Source of the DNA: Mucilaginibacter sp. PPCGB 2223
GTDB taxonomy: Bacteria > Bacteroidota > Bacteroidia > Sphingobacteriales > Sphingobacteriaceae
DNA: 64,000 nucleotides
Direction of reading: 5' to 3'
Assembly: GCF_001705515.1 (NCBI RefSeq)
Contig: NZ_MDJS01000004.1
Location: 595,972 to 659,971, forward strand
Positions 34,320 through 43,169 of the stretch are shown piece after piece; the first letter of the stretch is position 1; the number at the start of each line of letters is the position of its first letter. The notes below the pieces were generated by a model. The model did not search any database and had not been told where the DNA came from. It saw only the letters and a program-made list of their open reading frames with translations. The translations under genes and the position numbers were made by a program.

Positions 34320-35341
34320 CGTTGCAATTTTACTTCCTCCCCCAACGAAAAATTGACAGGTAACGTAAATCGAATTTTTGAAATTTGTCCATAACGAGTG
34401 CCGGGCTTCCAGTTGGGGCTTAGCCGTATAACCCGAATCACTTCATCGCCGGTGCCGCTACCCGGCTCTCTTAATATTTTGATTTGGTCTAAAGAACCAT
34501 CCTTTTCTATTACAAAGCTGACATATACCTTACCCTGTATATTGTACTTTCTCGCAAGCGACGGGTAGTTGATATTTTTTGATAAAAAATGTGCAAGCTC
34601 CTTTTCGCCGCCGGGAAATTCGGGGTTAACCTGTCTTTGAGTGTAGTGCTCAACCTTGCCATAGGTATTTGTGCTTATACCTTCAATTAATTTATCCGAC
34701 TCGTATTGCTCAGTAAAAGTAACTGTATCGGTGATATCGTAACCCTTCCAGGTGCCTGTCTTCTTACCTTTACTTAGGTCGCCTTCGTCTAAAATGATTT
34801 TAAAGTCGTCATCATAGTTTACAAGGTGCCCGTTACCGTTTTCCAGTAGAACTTTGCCGGTAGTATCATAGCAAGCTTTTACTATAGTGCCAGCCGACAT
34901 TAAATCGCTTGTATTGACAGTGGTGCTCCCAAATGTTGAAACATTACCAAACACTGAAACATTATAAAGCTTGCCATTAGGATAATAATTATAAACATCC
35001 CCCTGTGGCCTGCCTCTGTTATATGTTGCAATTGTTTTTCTTTTTCCGCTCGGAAAAAAGCTTACACATTGGCCCTGTAGCATCGAACCATTGGTGGTTG
35101 ATGTTTTGCCTACAAGCTTAAGCTTGCCGTCCCTGTAATACTCTTTAATATTGTAAAAACCCGTGTCCGAATCGGCATCGCTTACCATCCTTACATACGC
35201 TGCACTATCCGGGATATCAGTTATTTTACCGTTTTTGGTAATATAATAAGTAAGATGCTGTTGGGCAAAAGCATATGCGCCTGCCAAAAGGCAACCACTC
35301 AGCGCAATAAGTATTTTTTTACCTGGGCTTAGGGTTATCAT
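34316..35341 (-). CDS. TonB-domain protein with MORN-like repeats
   Basis: A 341-residue exported protein. A signal peptide (residues 1-27, ending AGAYAFAQ) is followed by repeats of the toxin-immunity / MORN-like kind (EYYRDGKLKLVGK, SFFPSGKRKTIATY, NYYPNGKLYNVSVF). A TonB C-terminal domain follows (about 255-335: YPSLARKYNIQGKVYVSFVI...). The family is widespread in Bacteroidota as an energy-transducer TonB, although there is no membrane anchor or proline-rich stalk here, so real TonB function is doubtful. I chose the ATG at 35341. Its stop is coupled to the start of the tandem paralogue. Confidence 0.9.
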   Translation of the reverse strand: MITLSPGKKILIALSGCLLAGAYAFAQQHLTYYITKNGKITDIPDSAAYVRMVSDADSDTGFYNIKEYYRDGKLKLVGKTSTTNGSMLQGQCVSFFPSGKRKTIATYNRGRPQGDVYNYYPNGKLYNVSVFGNVSTFGSTTVNTSDLMSAGTIVKACYDTTGKVLLENGNGHLVNYDDDFKIILDEGDLSKGKKTGTWKGYDITDTVTFTEQYESDKLIEGISTNTYGKVEHYTQRQVNPEFPGGEKELAHFLSKNINYPSLARKYNIQGKVYVSFVIEKDGSLDQIKILREPGSGTGDEVIRVIRLSPNWKPGTRYGQISKIRFTLPVNFSLGEEVKLQR

Positions 35342-35428
35342 TACCCTAAAATAATAAAACAAATTGTGATAAGCAACCTGCAAAATAAACTCACAGCTTA
35401 TTGGTTACCAGGGCAATTTACAGCAAAC

Positions 35429-36268
35429 CTATTTTATGATCATATTATCTATCAAACGCGTTTTACCGGCCCAGGCAGCTACAAGCGCCACTACCTTTGG
35501 TGTATCCGCTGTAGCGGGATAAAGCGTATCGCCATCGGCAATTTCAAAGTATTCCATCCGCAGGGCGGGCTGCTGGCTCATAAACCCGGCAGCCAGTTCT
35601 TTTAGTTCGGGTAAGGTATGCGTGGCAAAGTTTTCCTTCACCAGTTGTAATAATTGTGATAAAGCCAGCGCGTCCTGTTTTTCCTGCGCGCTCAGGTGCA
35701 CATTGCGGCTGCTCATCGCTAAGCCGCCCGGTTCGCGCACGATGGGGCACATCACCATTTTTACAGGCAACTTCAACAGTTCAACCATCCTGCTGATGAC
35801 TAAAACCTGCTGGTAATCCTTTTGGCCAAAAAAGGCCATATCGGGCTTAATAATGTCAAAAAGCTTAAAAACAACCTGAGTAACTCCCTGGTAATGGCCG
35901 GGGCGGAACTTACCTTCGAGCATATTCTCCAACGGGCCTATGTCAAGGTGCCAGGCAGGTTCATCAGCAGCATATACTTCACTTACCGGCGGGTTAAACA
36001 ATACATCGCAACCCGCACTTTTCAGTTTTTCGATATCGCTTTCGATGGGACGAGGGTATTTTTCAAGGTCCTTGGGGTCGTTAAACTGGGTCGGGTTGAC
36101 AAATATGCTGCACACAACTTCGCCGGTAGCGGCTTTTGCCTGTGCCAGCAGCGAAATGTGACCATTATGCAAGGCGCCCATGGTGGGTACAAGGCCAATG
36201 GTTTTACCTGCCGAGCGCTTTTGGAGCAAATATTCAGCAATTTCGCCCTTGGTAGTAAAGATTTTCAA
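35429..36268 (-). CDS. panC: Pantothenate synthetase
   Basis: A 279-residue pantothenate-beta-alanine ligase, the last step of vitamin B5 synthesis. Catalytic blocks are VPTMGALHNGHISL (HIGH-like, near residue 28), CSIFVNPTQFNDPKDLEKYP, MAFFGQKDYQQ and MSSRN. The best start is TTG at 36268: it gives the usual length, and a promoter-like box (36292-36300) lies inside the longer upstream open frame. It is divergent from the glycogen-synthase-like gene. Confidence 0.96.
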   Translation of the reverse strand: MKIFTTKGEIAEYLLQKRSAGKTIGLVPTMGALHNGHISLLAQAKAATGEVVCSIFVNPTQFNDPKDLEKYPRPIESDIEKLKSAGCDVLFNPPVSEVYAADEPAWHLDIGPLENMLEGKFRPGHYQGVTQVVFKLFDIIKPDMAFFGQKDYQQVLVISRMVELLKLPVKMVMCPIVREPGGLAMSSRNVHLSAQEKQDALALSQLLQLVKENFATHTLPELKELAAGFMSQQPALRMEYFEIADGDTLYPATADTPKVVALVAAWAGKTRLIDNMIIK

Positions 36269-36291
36269 TTGGGTTGAGTTTGATATGGGGG

Positions 36292-36300
36292 CAAAGATTA
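36292..36300 (-). promoter_or_regulatory. Promoter-like box (TAATCTTTG) ahead of panC
   Basis: On the minus strand TAATCTTTG is one base longer than the TAnnTTTG form. It lies about 24 bases before the TTG start of panC and supports that start. Confidence 0.35.
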
Positions 36301-36339
36301 GGAATAGAATAAATATTACCAAACAACTTGCATAATTCA

Positions 36340-36370
36340 TTGATATATCATAAGATAATGCTTATATTTG
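36340..36370 (+). promoter_or_regulatory. Bacteroidota-type promoter for the GT5-like gene
   Basis: TTG (36340-36342), a 20-base spacer and TATATTTG (36363-36370) match the consensus, 50 bases upstream of the ATG at 36420. Confidence 0.65.
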
Positions 36371-36419
36371 CAAACTCAAATTTTTTGACTTCTTTACATA
36401 AAATTAATATTGATTAGTG

Positions 36420-37244
36420 ATGGGTAAATCTAAGCTTTTGTTCATAACTCATGAAATGTCTCCCTTCTTAGAACTCACAAAAATTGCCGAAATAACCAGA
36501 CAACTTCCACAAGCTATGCAGGATAAAGGATTCGAGATCCGTATCCTCATGCCGCGGTTTGGCAATATCAACGAGCGCCGGAACAGGCTTCATGAAGTGA
36601 TCCGCTTATCCGGAATGAACATTATTATCAACGATAATGACAACCCGTTGATCATTAAAGTTGCTTCGATACCTGCTGCACGTATGCAGGTGTATTTTTT
36701 GGATAATGAAGAGTATTTTCAACGTAAGCACGTGTTTGGGGATAAGGATGGGAAGTTTTACGCCGATAATGATGAAAGAATGATCTTCTTTTGCAAAGGT
36801 GCACTCGAAACCGTAAAAAAATTAGGCTGGGCCCCCGATATCGTTCATTGCCATGGCTGGATGAGCTCGCTGGTACCTGCTTATTTAAAAACTACTTACA
36901 AAGACGATCCTACGTTTAAGCACTCAAAAATTGTTTATTCGATCTACGAAAACGATTTTGCCGAAACCCTGGATCCTGAATTCGCCCGCAAGGCGGTGAT
37001 GTCTGACATGACCGAGGCCCACACCGAGGTATACAAACCAGGCACCAACTCTTCATTATATGCGGGTGCTATCCACTACTCTGACGGTATCGTTCTGGGT
37101 AGCGCAAATATCGCCCCTGATGTGTTAAATAATGTTAAAAACAGCCATAAATCGATTTTAGAAAACGAATTCACTTCGGATTTCGAAAATTATTACAATT
37201 TTTACGACGAAATTACCAGTGACGAATTGGTGCACGTTGCATAA
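36420..37244 (+). CDS. Glycogen/starch synthase N-terminal (GT5) domain protein
   Basis: A 274-residue protein equivalent to only the N-terminal half of GT5 glycogen synthase: KLLFITHEMSPFLELTKIAE (cf. the E/KxGG start), QAMQDKGFEIRILMPRFGNI, VYFLDNEEYFQRK and DIVHCHGWMSSLVPAYLKT. The C-terminal donor-binding half is absent, so ADP-glucose-dependent synthesis is not expected from this protein alone. The usual KxGGL loop is altered to LTKIAE. In Bacteroidota this short form is typically next to panC and DUF4270. It is divergent from panC. Confidence 0.9.
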   Translation: MGKSKLLFITHEMSPFLELTKIAEITRQLPQAMQDKGFEIRILMPRFGNINERRNRLHEVIRLSGMNIIINDNDNPLIIKVASIPAARMQVYFLDNEEYFQRKHVFGDKDGKFYADNDERMIFFCKGALETVKKLGWAPDIVHCHGWMSSLVPAYLKTTYKDDPTFKHSKIVYSIYENDFAETLDPEFARKAVMSDMTEAHTEVYKPGTNSSLYAGAIHYSDGIVLGSANIAPDVLNNVKNSHKSILENEFTSDFENYYNFYDEITSDELVHVA

Positions 37245-37263
37245 GACATAGAGAAATCGATAT

Positions 37264-38679
37264 ATGAAATTTTTCAGACTGGACTTATTGACCCTGTTAA
37301 TAAGTCTTTTTATTTTAGGAAGCTGCAAAAACCCTGATGCCATAGGATTGGGCATAGACCCAACGCAAGCTTCGCAAGCTACCTTGATAGATACTGCTAC
37401 CATTACTGCTACTACCCTGCTGGATGACAGCGTATTAACCAACAGCGTAGGCAATGCTCCGCTGGCTTACTTTAAAGACCCGATATTCGGTACCACAGAA
37501 GCCAATATCGCCGCATCGCTAAACCTACCAGGTTCGTCATCATTTACCCTGCCTGCAGGTACTATAACTATCGACTCTTCGCGCCTTGTACTAAACTATG
37601 CAGATGGTTTTTATGGCGACTCGCTAACCACTAAATATAAGGTCAACGTCTATCAGCTCACCGAGCCATTGGTCAGCAGCAAATCCTACTATAACAATAA
37701 GGTTTGGGCGCACAGTAATACTTTGCTGGGCACACAGTCATTTTTCGTAAGGCAAAAAGACAGTATAAAAATAACCGACATTGTTACCGGCGCTAAAGAC
37801 ACCTTAAAAAAGGTCGCTCCGCAGATAAGGATACCTATTTTAAACAGTTTTGTGTTTAATAACTTTTTTGGCGCAACGACCAGCCAGTTAAATAACAATT
37901 CGGTATTTCTTAATGCGGTTAAAGGCTTGTATATAACCCTCGACAAGGCCGGCACCACCGGCGGGCCGGGAGGTAATATTTATTTCAAACTTGGCTCCGG
38001 CGCATCATCATTAGTAGTTTATTATCGCGTAAATCATGGCAGTACCATCGATACTTCTATAGCAACCCTGCCATTAGGTAATCCACACGCTTTGGAAATA
38101 AAGCACGACTACAGCAACGCGCCAGCTATATCAGCCCAGCTTAGCAACCCCGCATCCAGTGCCACAGTTTATTTACAGGGCCTTTCGGGCTTGCGCTCAA
38201 AGATCAGTTTTCCTTATCTGAGAAAAATACTGCCGGCTAATATCACAAGCAACGACATTGCCATTAACCGTGCCGAACTGGTCATTACTCCCGTTGCGGG
38301 TACGACAATACCTTACGTACCTACGCCACGCCTTACCTTATACAGGTTTGACATTGCCCATCAGCGCGTAACCGTTCCGGATGCAACATCGGGCGACCCG
38401 CACTATCTTTCGGTTGGATCTTTTGGTGGTTTTTATGACGATTACCACAAAACCTATAATTTCATCATCACCGGTTACGTTGAAGACCTGATACGTGGAA
38501 AAGTTAGCGATTATGGCACCTATCTTGCACCGGCCGATACTACCGGCTATCATGTAGGCTCGGCTTCTATTAATATTGGGAATACTCCGATAGTCGGATC
38601 GAGGGTAGTTATCGGTGGTAATAAAACATCGCCTTACCGGATGAAGCTTAATATTATTTACAGTAAGGTTACAAAATAA
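37264..38679 (+). CDS. DUF4270 lipoprotein
   Basis: A 471-residue outer-membrane or surface lipoprotein. The signal ends in lipobox LGSC (Cys21). The rest is rich in beta-strand, Thr/Ser and Asn, with the typical DUF4270 start (CKNPDAIGLGIDPTQ) and the pattern of DUF4270 proteins throughout (AYFKDPIFGTTEANIAASLN near 80). Function is unknown; genomic neighbours suggest an envelope role. It lies 19 bases after the GT5-like gene, so the two are likely an operon, closed by the terminator at 38724. Confidence 0.93.
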   Translation: MKFFRLDLLTLLISLFILGSCKNPDAIGLGIDPTQASQATLIDTATITATTLLDDSVLTNSVGNAPLAYFKDPIFGTTEANIAASLNLPGSSSFTLPAGTITIDSSRLVLNYADGFYGDSLTTKYKVNVYQLTEPLVSSKSYYNNKVWAHSNTLLGTQSFFVRQKDSIKITDIVTGAKDTLKKVAPQIRIPILNSFVFNNFFGATTSQLNNNSVFLNAVKGLYITLDKAGTTGGPGGNIYFKLGSGASSLVVYYRVNHGSTIDTSIATLPLGNPHALEIKHDYSNAPAISAQLSNPASSATVYLQGLSGLRSKISFPYLRKILPANITSNDIAINRAELVITPVAGTTIPYVPTPRLTLYRFDIAHQRVTVPDATSGDPHYLSVGSFGGFYDDYHKTYNFIITGYVEDLIRGKVSDYGTYLAPADTTGYHVGSASINIGNTPIVGSRVVIGGNKTSPYRMKLNIIYSKVTK

Positions 38680-38723
38680 AATTTGCTGCTTAAACGTTAT
38701 TAATTAAACGGATTTAAGATATT

Positions 38724-38765
38724 AGCACCACATTTGATCAAACAAATTGGTGCTTTTTTTATTTT
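38724..38765 (+). terminator. Rho-independent terminator after the DUF4270 gene
   Basis: AGCACCA (38724-38730) pairs with TGGTGCT (38748-38754), and an inner ATTTG/CAAAT stem extends the hairpin past one bulged base. A T-rich run follows. The hairpin sits between DUF4270 and glmS. Confidence 0.8.
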
Positions 38766-38781
38766 TCAATAAACTATTTAT

Positions 38782-40617
38782 ATGTGCGGAATTGTAGGAT
38801 ACATTGGTTACCGGGATGCTTACCCCATCGTTATTAAAGGTCTTCACCGTTTGGAGTATCGTGGTTACGATAGCGCCGGCGTTGCTCTTTTAGATGACGA
38901 GCTAAAAGTTTACAAAAAAGCAGGGAAGGTTAGCGATCTTGAAAGCTTTGTAAAAGATATTGAGCTGAAAGGCAAAATAGGCATGGGCCATACACGCTGG
39001 GCCACACATGGTGCGCCGAGCGACCGCAACTCGCACCCGCATTCGTCAGGCGACCGTAAGCTGACCATCATCCACAACGGTATTATTGAAAATTACGCCG
39101 TTATTAAGGAAGCCCTACTGGCAGCCGGGCATGTTTTTAAAAGCGATACCGATACCGAGGTGCTGATACACCTGATCGAGAATATCCAGGCCGAGACCGG
39201 TTTGGACTTACGCGAGTCGGTACGTGTTGCGCTGAACAAAGTTGTCGGCGCTTACGCGATCGTAATTATGAGCGCCGACGAGCCCGACCTGATCATAGCC
39301 GCACGCAAAGGCAGCCCGCTGGTAATTGGCGTAGGCAAAGGCGAATATTTCGTAGCATCGGATGCTACACCTATTGTTGAGTATACCAAAAACGTGGTTT
39401 ACCTGAATGATAACGAGATAGCCTACATCAGCCGCGAAGACCTGCTAATCAAAAACATCGACAATACCGTACAGGTACCTTATATACACGAACTCGATTT
39501 AAAACTCGAACTGCTCGAAAAAGGCGGTTATGAGCACTTTATGCTCAAGGAAATATACGAACAGCCGCGCTCTATCCGCGATTGCATGCGTGGCCGTATC
39601 TATCCTAAAACCGGCAAGGTGCAACTGGGTGGTATAAAAGAATATACTGAGAAACTGAAGAATATCGACCGCATCGTTATCGTGGCCTGCGGCACCTCGT
39701 GGCACGCTGGCCTGGTTGGCGAATACCTGATCGAAGAATTTGCCCGCGTGCCGGTTGAAGTTGAATATGCTTCAGAGTTCAGGTACCGCAACCCGATCAT
39801 TACCGAAAAAGATCTGGTGATCGCCATCTCCCAATCGGGCGAAACTGCCGACACCATGGCCGCTATCGAGCTGGCTAAAGAACGCGGCGCAACCATCTTT
39901 GGTATCTGTAACGTGGTTGGCGCTTCTATCCCGCGTACAACACATGCCGGTGTTTATACGCACGCCGGTCCCGAAATTGGTGTGGCATCAACCAAGGCTT
40001 TTACGGCACAGGTAAGTGTGCTGACGCTGATCGCATTCTATATCGCGCAGCAGCGTGGTACCATCACACAAAGCAAACTGATTGAGTATTTAACCGAACT
40101 GGACGAAATACCGGAGCTGGTTGAGCAGGCTTTAAAAAGCAACGATCATATCCGCGATATTGCCGCCAAGTTTAAGGATTCGCCAAACTGCCTGTTCCTT
40201 GGCCGTGGCAGCTCGTTCCCGGTGGCCTTAGAGGGTGCTTTGAAGTTAAAGGAAATATCGTACATCCACGCCGAAGGTTATCCTGCGGCCGAAATGAAGC
40301 ATGGCCCTATAGCCTTGATCGACGAAGAAATGCCGGTAGTATTTATCGCTACCAAAAACTCATCGTACGAAAAAGTGGTAAGCAACATACAGGAAGTAAA
40401 AGCCCGCAAGGGCCAGGTAATTGCAATCGTGACCGAAGGTGATATCGATGTGAAAGAAATGGCCGATTATGTGATAGAAATACCGCAAACCGATGAGGCT
40501 TTTGTACCGTTGGTAGCTACTATCCCGCTGCAGTTGTTATCGTACCACATCGCGGTAATGCGGGGCTGCAATGTCGATCAGCCGCGTAACCTGGCTAAAT
40601 CGGTGACCGTAGAATAA
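38782..40617 (+). CDS. glmS: Glutamine-fructose-6-phosphate aminotransferase (isomerizing)
   Basis: A 611-residue enzyme making glucosamine-6-phosphate, the first step to UDP-GlcNAc for peptidoglycan and lipid A. The N-terminal nucleophile (M)CGIVGYIGY begins a class II glutaminase domain, with GHTRWATHG and a conserved DTEVLIHL. Two SIS sugar-isomerase domains follow (CGTSWHAGLVGEYLIE, SQSGETADTMAA; FLGRGSSFPVALEGALKLKE) and the C-terminus ends LAKSVTVE. Length matches the family. A terminator precedes it, and a CatA-like gene follows 6 bases later. Confidence 0.98.
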   Translation: MCGIVGYIGYRDAYPIVIKGLHRLEYRGYDSAGVALLDDELKVYKKAGKVSDLESFVKDIELKGKIGMGHTRWATHGAPSDRNSHPHSSGDRKLTIIHNGIIENYAVIKEALLAAGHVFKSDTDTEVLIHLIENIQAETGLDLRESVRVALNKVVGAYAIVIMSADEPDLIIAARKGSPLVIGVGKGEYFVASDATPIVEYTKNVVYLNDNEIAYISREDLLIKNIDNTVQVPYIHELDLKLELLEKGGYEHFMLKEIYEQPRSIRDCMRGRIYPKTGKVQLGGIKEYTEKLKNIDRIVIVACGTSWHAGLVGEYLIEEFARVPVEVEYASEFRYRNPIITEKDLVIAISQSGETADTMAAIELAKERGATIFGICNVVGASIPRTTHAGVYTHAGPEIGVASTKAFTAQVSVLTLIAFYIAQQRGTITQSKLIEYLTELDEIPELVEQALKSNDHIRDIAAKFKDSPNCLFLGRGSSFPVALEGALKLKEISYIHAEGYPAAEMKHGPIALIDEEMPVVFIATKNSSYEKVVSNIQEVKARKGQVIAIVTEGDIDVKEMADYVIEIPQTDEAFVPLVATIPLQLLSYHIAVMRGCNVDQPRNLAKSVTVE

Positions 40618-40623
40618 TTAACA

Positions 40624-41247
40624 ATGCGGCAAAAACTAAATATCGCGACCTGGAACAGGCGCGAGCATTTTAACTTTTTTAAAACTTTCGATCAGCCTTA
40701 CTATGGTGTCACGGTACAGTTGGATTGTACCCGCGCTTATGAGCGGTGTAAGCTGTTAGGGGTTTCGTTCTATAGTTATTACCTGCATAAAACGCTTGTT
40801 GCTGTTCACGCCATCGAAAATTTCAGGTACCGGATTGAGGGGGATGAGGTTTACGTTTGCGAACAGGTAGACGCATCATCCACCATTTTAAGAGACGATC
40901 ATACCTTCGGGTTTTCGCACATCAAATTCAAGTCCGATATACACGACTTTCACCGGGAGGTAGACGCCGAAATTGTCAGAATAAAAAATACCAGCGGGTT
41001 GTTCACCACAGGCCCGCTACCCGATGTGATCTATTTTTCGGCACTACCATGGGTAAACTTCAGCAGCATATCCGAAGCTTTTAACAAAAACCCGGGCGAT
41101 AGCTGCCCTAAAATTGCTGTGGGTAAGCTTACAGAAACCGATGGCCGTAAGATGCTTCCTTTTGGCATCCATGTGCACCATGCTTTGGTTGATGGGTATC
41201 ACGTAGGTTTGTTCGTCGATAAACTGCAAACCTTGTTAAACGAATAA
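40624..41247 (+). CDS. CatA-like acyltransferase (chloramphenicol acetyltransferase family)
   Basis: A 207-residue protein of the type A chloramphenicol acetyltransferase fold, which transfers acetyl from acetyl-CoA to a hydroxyl group. The catalytic block HHALVDGYH is at residues 185-193 (catalytic His, with the structural Asp). The trimer-core segments VSFYSYYLHKTLVAV and FSALPWVNFSS are also visible. The start is only 6 bases after glmS, so it is probably cotranscribed. That position suggests a physiological acyl acceptor, perhaps sugar-related, rather than antibiotic resistance; this is inference. Confidence 0.9.
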   Translation: MRQKLNIATWNRREHFNFFKTFDQPYYGVTVQLDCTRAYERCKLLGVSFYSYYLHKTLVAVHAIENFRYRIEGDEVYVCEQVDASSTILRDDHTFGFSHIKFKSDIHDFHREVDAEIVRIKNTSGLFTTGPLPDVIYFSALPWVNFSSISEAFNKNPGDSCPKIAVGKLTETDGRKMLPFGIHVHHALVDGYHVGLFVDKLQTLLNE

Positions 41248-41305
41248 TTTGTTACGAATCCTGTTAAGCGGATTTTAACAGTATTTAACAAAAAGGGCCG
41301 TTACG

Positions 41306-41313
41306 TATCTTTG
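41306..41313 (+). promoter_or_regulatory. -7 box (TATCTTTG) ahead of the lipoprotein gene
   Basis: TATCTTTG followed by CC sits 20 bases before the ATG at 41334. No well-placed -33 TTG is seen. Confidence 0.45.
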
Positions 41314-41333
41314 CCGGATACCGTCTTACCGGT

Positions 41334-42032
41334 ATGAAAACCAAATCCTATTACCTATTATTGGGAGTTCTACCAGTTGTATTATTCTCATGTTCCCGCG
41401 GTGTTTATAATAACCACGACTATCTCTCGGCTCACGACCTGAGTGGAAAGAAATTAGCGGTATTACCTGTTGAAGTATATTATACCGGTATCCCGGCAGC
41501 TAAAGGCGATACCTATACCGAAGAAGAGGCAACCAGCCTTGAAGCTCAGTCGGCATTGGAACAGGCGTATTTAATGTACACTGCCAGGCACAGCGCGAAA
41601 AAATACCAGCACCATGTCGAAATGATCAATGGCAACCAGGTTAACGATCGTATTAAAAGTGCTGTTCCCGATTTGCGTTCGGCATGGAAAATGGCCCCCG
41701 ACAGTTTGGGCCGGCTTGCCGGTGCCGACCTGGTGCTGAAAGTTCGTTTGGTGCGCACGCGCTTCATGTCGGAAGGCCTGGCCAAAGGTATCAATACAGG
41801 CACTACTATACTCGATGCCGTGATCAACACCAGCAGCAATGGCGGCTTATCGTTTACCCCTGGTGTTAAAGCGTACAGCGTTACCTACGAAGTAAGCTTG
41901 ATTGATGCAAAAACCGGCACACTGATATCAAGCACAGCTAACGAAAAAGAGAAAGACCGCAATGGCGACAGCATCAAAAAAATAAACGAACTGATGGCCG
42001 AAAAAGCAGCCGTATACGCTGCATTAAACTAA
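41334..42032 (+). CDS. Lipoprotein of unknown function
   Basis: A 232-residue lipoprotein (signal ending VVLFSC, Cys20). The mature part begins with a strand pattern (LSGKKLAVLPVEVYYTG) and includes a helical stretch (EEEATSLEAQSALEQAYLMY). Later segments ADLVLKVRLVRTRFMSEG and AYSVTYEVSLIDAKTGTLISS resemble the beta-strand repeats of GNA1162/LpoB-like lipoproteins. That similarity is tentative. It has its own promoter box and precedes oxyR. Confidence 0.85.
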   Translation: MKTKSYYLLLGVLPVVLFSCSRGVYNNHDYLSAHDLSGKKLAVLPVEVYYTGIPAAKGDTYTEEEATSLEAQSALEQAYLMYTARHSAKKYQHHVEMINGNQVNDRIKSAVPDLRSAWKMAPDSLGRLAGADLVLKVRLVRTRFMSEGLAKGINTGTTILDAVINTSSNGGLSFTPGVKAYSVTYEVSLIDAKTGTLISSTANEKEKDRNGDSIKKINELMAEKAAVYAALN

Positions 42033-42142
42033 TTATCCAAAAAATGAGATATGAGATAAGTTCCTCCAGGTAGCGATTTTTCATATCTCATAATTCAACT
42101 TGAGAAAACACGAAATTAAATATAGATAAAATCAATATTTTT

Positions 42143-42150
42143 TATATTTG
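42143..42150 (+). promoter_or_regulatory. -7 box (TATATTTG) ahead of oxyR
   Basis: TATATTTG lies 22 bases before the ATG of oxyR. The nearest upstream TTG is 30 bases away, too far for the consensus, so activity may depend on an activator. Confidence 0.4.
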
Positions 42151-42172
42151 AGTTAGATTTTAACTATATCAT

Positions 42173-43111
42173 ATGACTTTAGTACAATTAGAGTACATTG
42201 TTGCCCTCGATAACTACCGCAGCTTTGTAACTGCTGCCGAAAAATGCTTCGTAACCCAGCCTACGTTAAGTATGCAGATACAAAAACTGGAGGATAACCT
42301 GGGTGTTAAAATATTCGACCGTGCCAAGCAGCCGGTTGTACCAACCGAGATCGGCGCCGAAATTATTGAACAGGCGCGTGTACTGCTGGCCGAAAGTCAG
42401 AAGATCAGGGAGATCATTAGCGACAGACAGAAAGAACTGAGCGGAGAACTGAAGGTGGCCATCATCCCAACCATATCGCCTTATCTGCTGCCACGCATTA
42501 TCAACCGTTTCATCGAAAGATATCCGCAGGTAAAACTCATTGTATGGGAGCAAACTACCGAGGAGATCATCCAGAACATTAAACTCGGCAAGATAGATTG
42601 CGGCATCCTGTCGACACCGCTTCACGAATCGAATTTGCTGGAGATACCGGTTTTTTACGAAACTTTTGTAGCATACGCATCTAAAAGCAGCAGGCTGTTT
42701 AAAAAGAAAGCGATCAGTCCGGAGGATATCGACCTGGAAGAAATTTGGGTGCTGAACGAAGGGCACTGCATGCGCGAGCAGGTACTCAACATTTGCCACC
42801 CAAGGCGACAGACCAAAGGTTTTCAGCATTTTGAATACAATACCGGCAGCGTTGAAACACTGAAACGCATGGTAGATCAAAATAACGGCGCCACCATTTT
42901 GCCTCAACTGGCCATAGCCGACCTGAGTGATAAACAACTCGACAAGGTGCGCTATTTTAAAAGCCCCGAACCGGTACGCGAGGTAAGCATCGTGATACAA
43001 AAAAACTTTCTGAAGCGCCGGATGATAGAAGCTTTGAAAGCCGAAATACTCGATTTTGTGCCCAAGCGCATGAAAACCAAAAAGAAGAAAGAGGTTATGG
43101 AGATACAGTAG
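42173..43111 (+). CDS. oxyR: Hydrogen peroxide-sensing LysR-type regulator OxyR
   Basis: A 312-residue LysR regulator with an N-terminal helix-turn-helix (LEYIVALDNYRSFVTAAEKC, QPTLSMQIQKLEDNLG) and a periplasmic-binding-like sensor domain. The redox pair is at Cys199 and Cys208 in EGHCMREQVLNICH, the same positions and spacing as E. coli OxyR, so disulfide switching on peroxide is expected. Typical targets such as ahpC, katG and dps are not in the window. It has an upstream promoter box and precedes a GT39 gene on the same strand. Confidence 0.96.
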   Translation: MTLVQLEYIVALDNYRSFVTAAEKCFVTQPTLSMQIQKLEDNLGVKIFDRAKQPVVPTEIGAEIIEQARVLLAESQKIREIISDRQKELSGELKVAIIPTISPYLLPRIINRFIERYPQVKLIVWEQTTEEIIQNIKLGKIDCGILSTPLHESNLLEIPVFYETFVAYASKSSRLFKKKAISPEDIDLEEIWVLNEGHCMREQVLNICHPRRQTKGFQHFEYNTGSVETLKRMVDQNNGATILPQLAIADLSDKQLDKVRYFKSPEPVREVSIVIQKNFLKRRMIEALKAEILDFVPKRMKTKKKKEVMEIQ

Positions 43112-43169
43112 CGCGGTCAGAATTCAAATCACAATATTTTTTTGGTTATTTGTGTAAAATAACCGTTCA

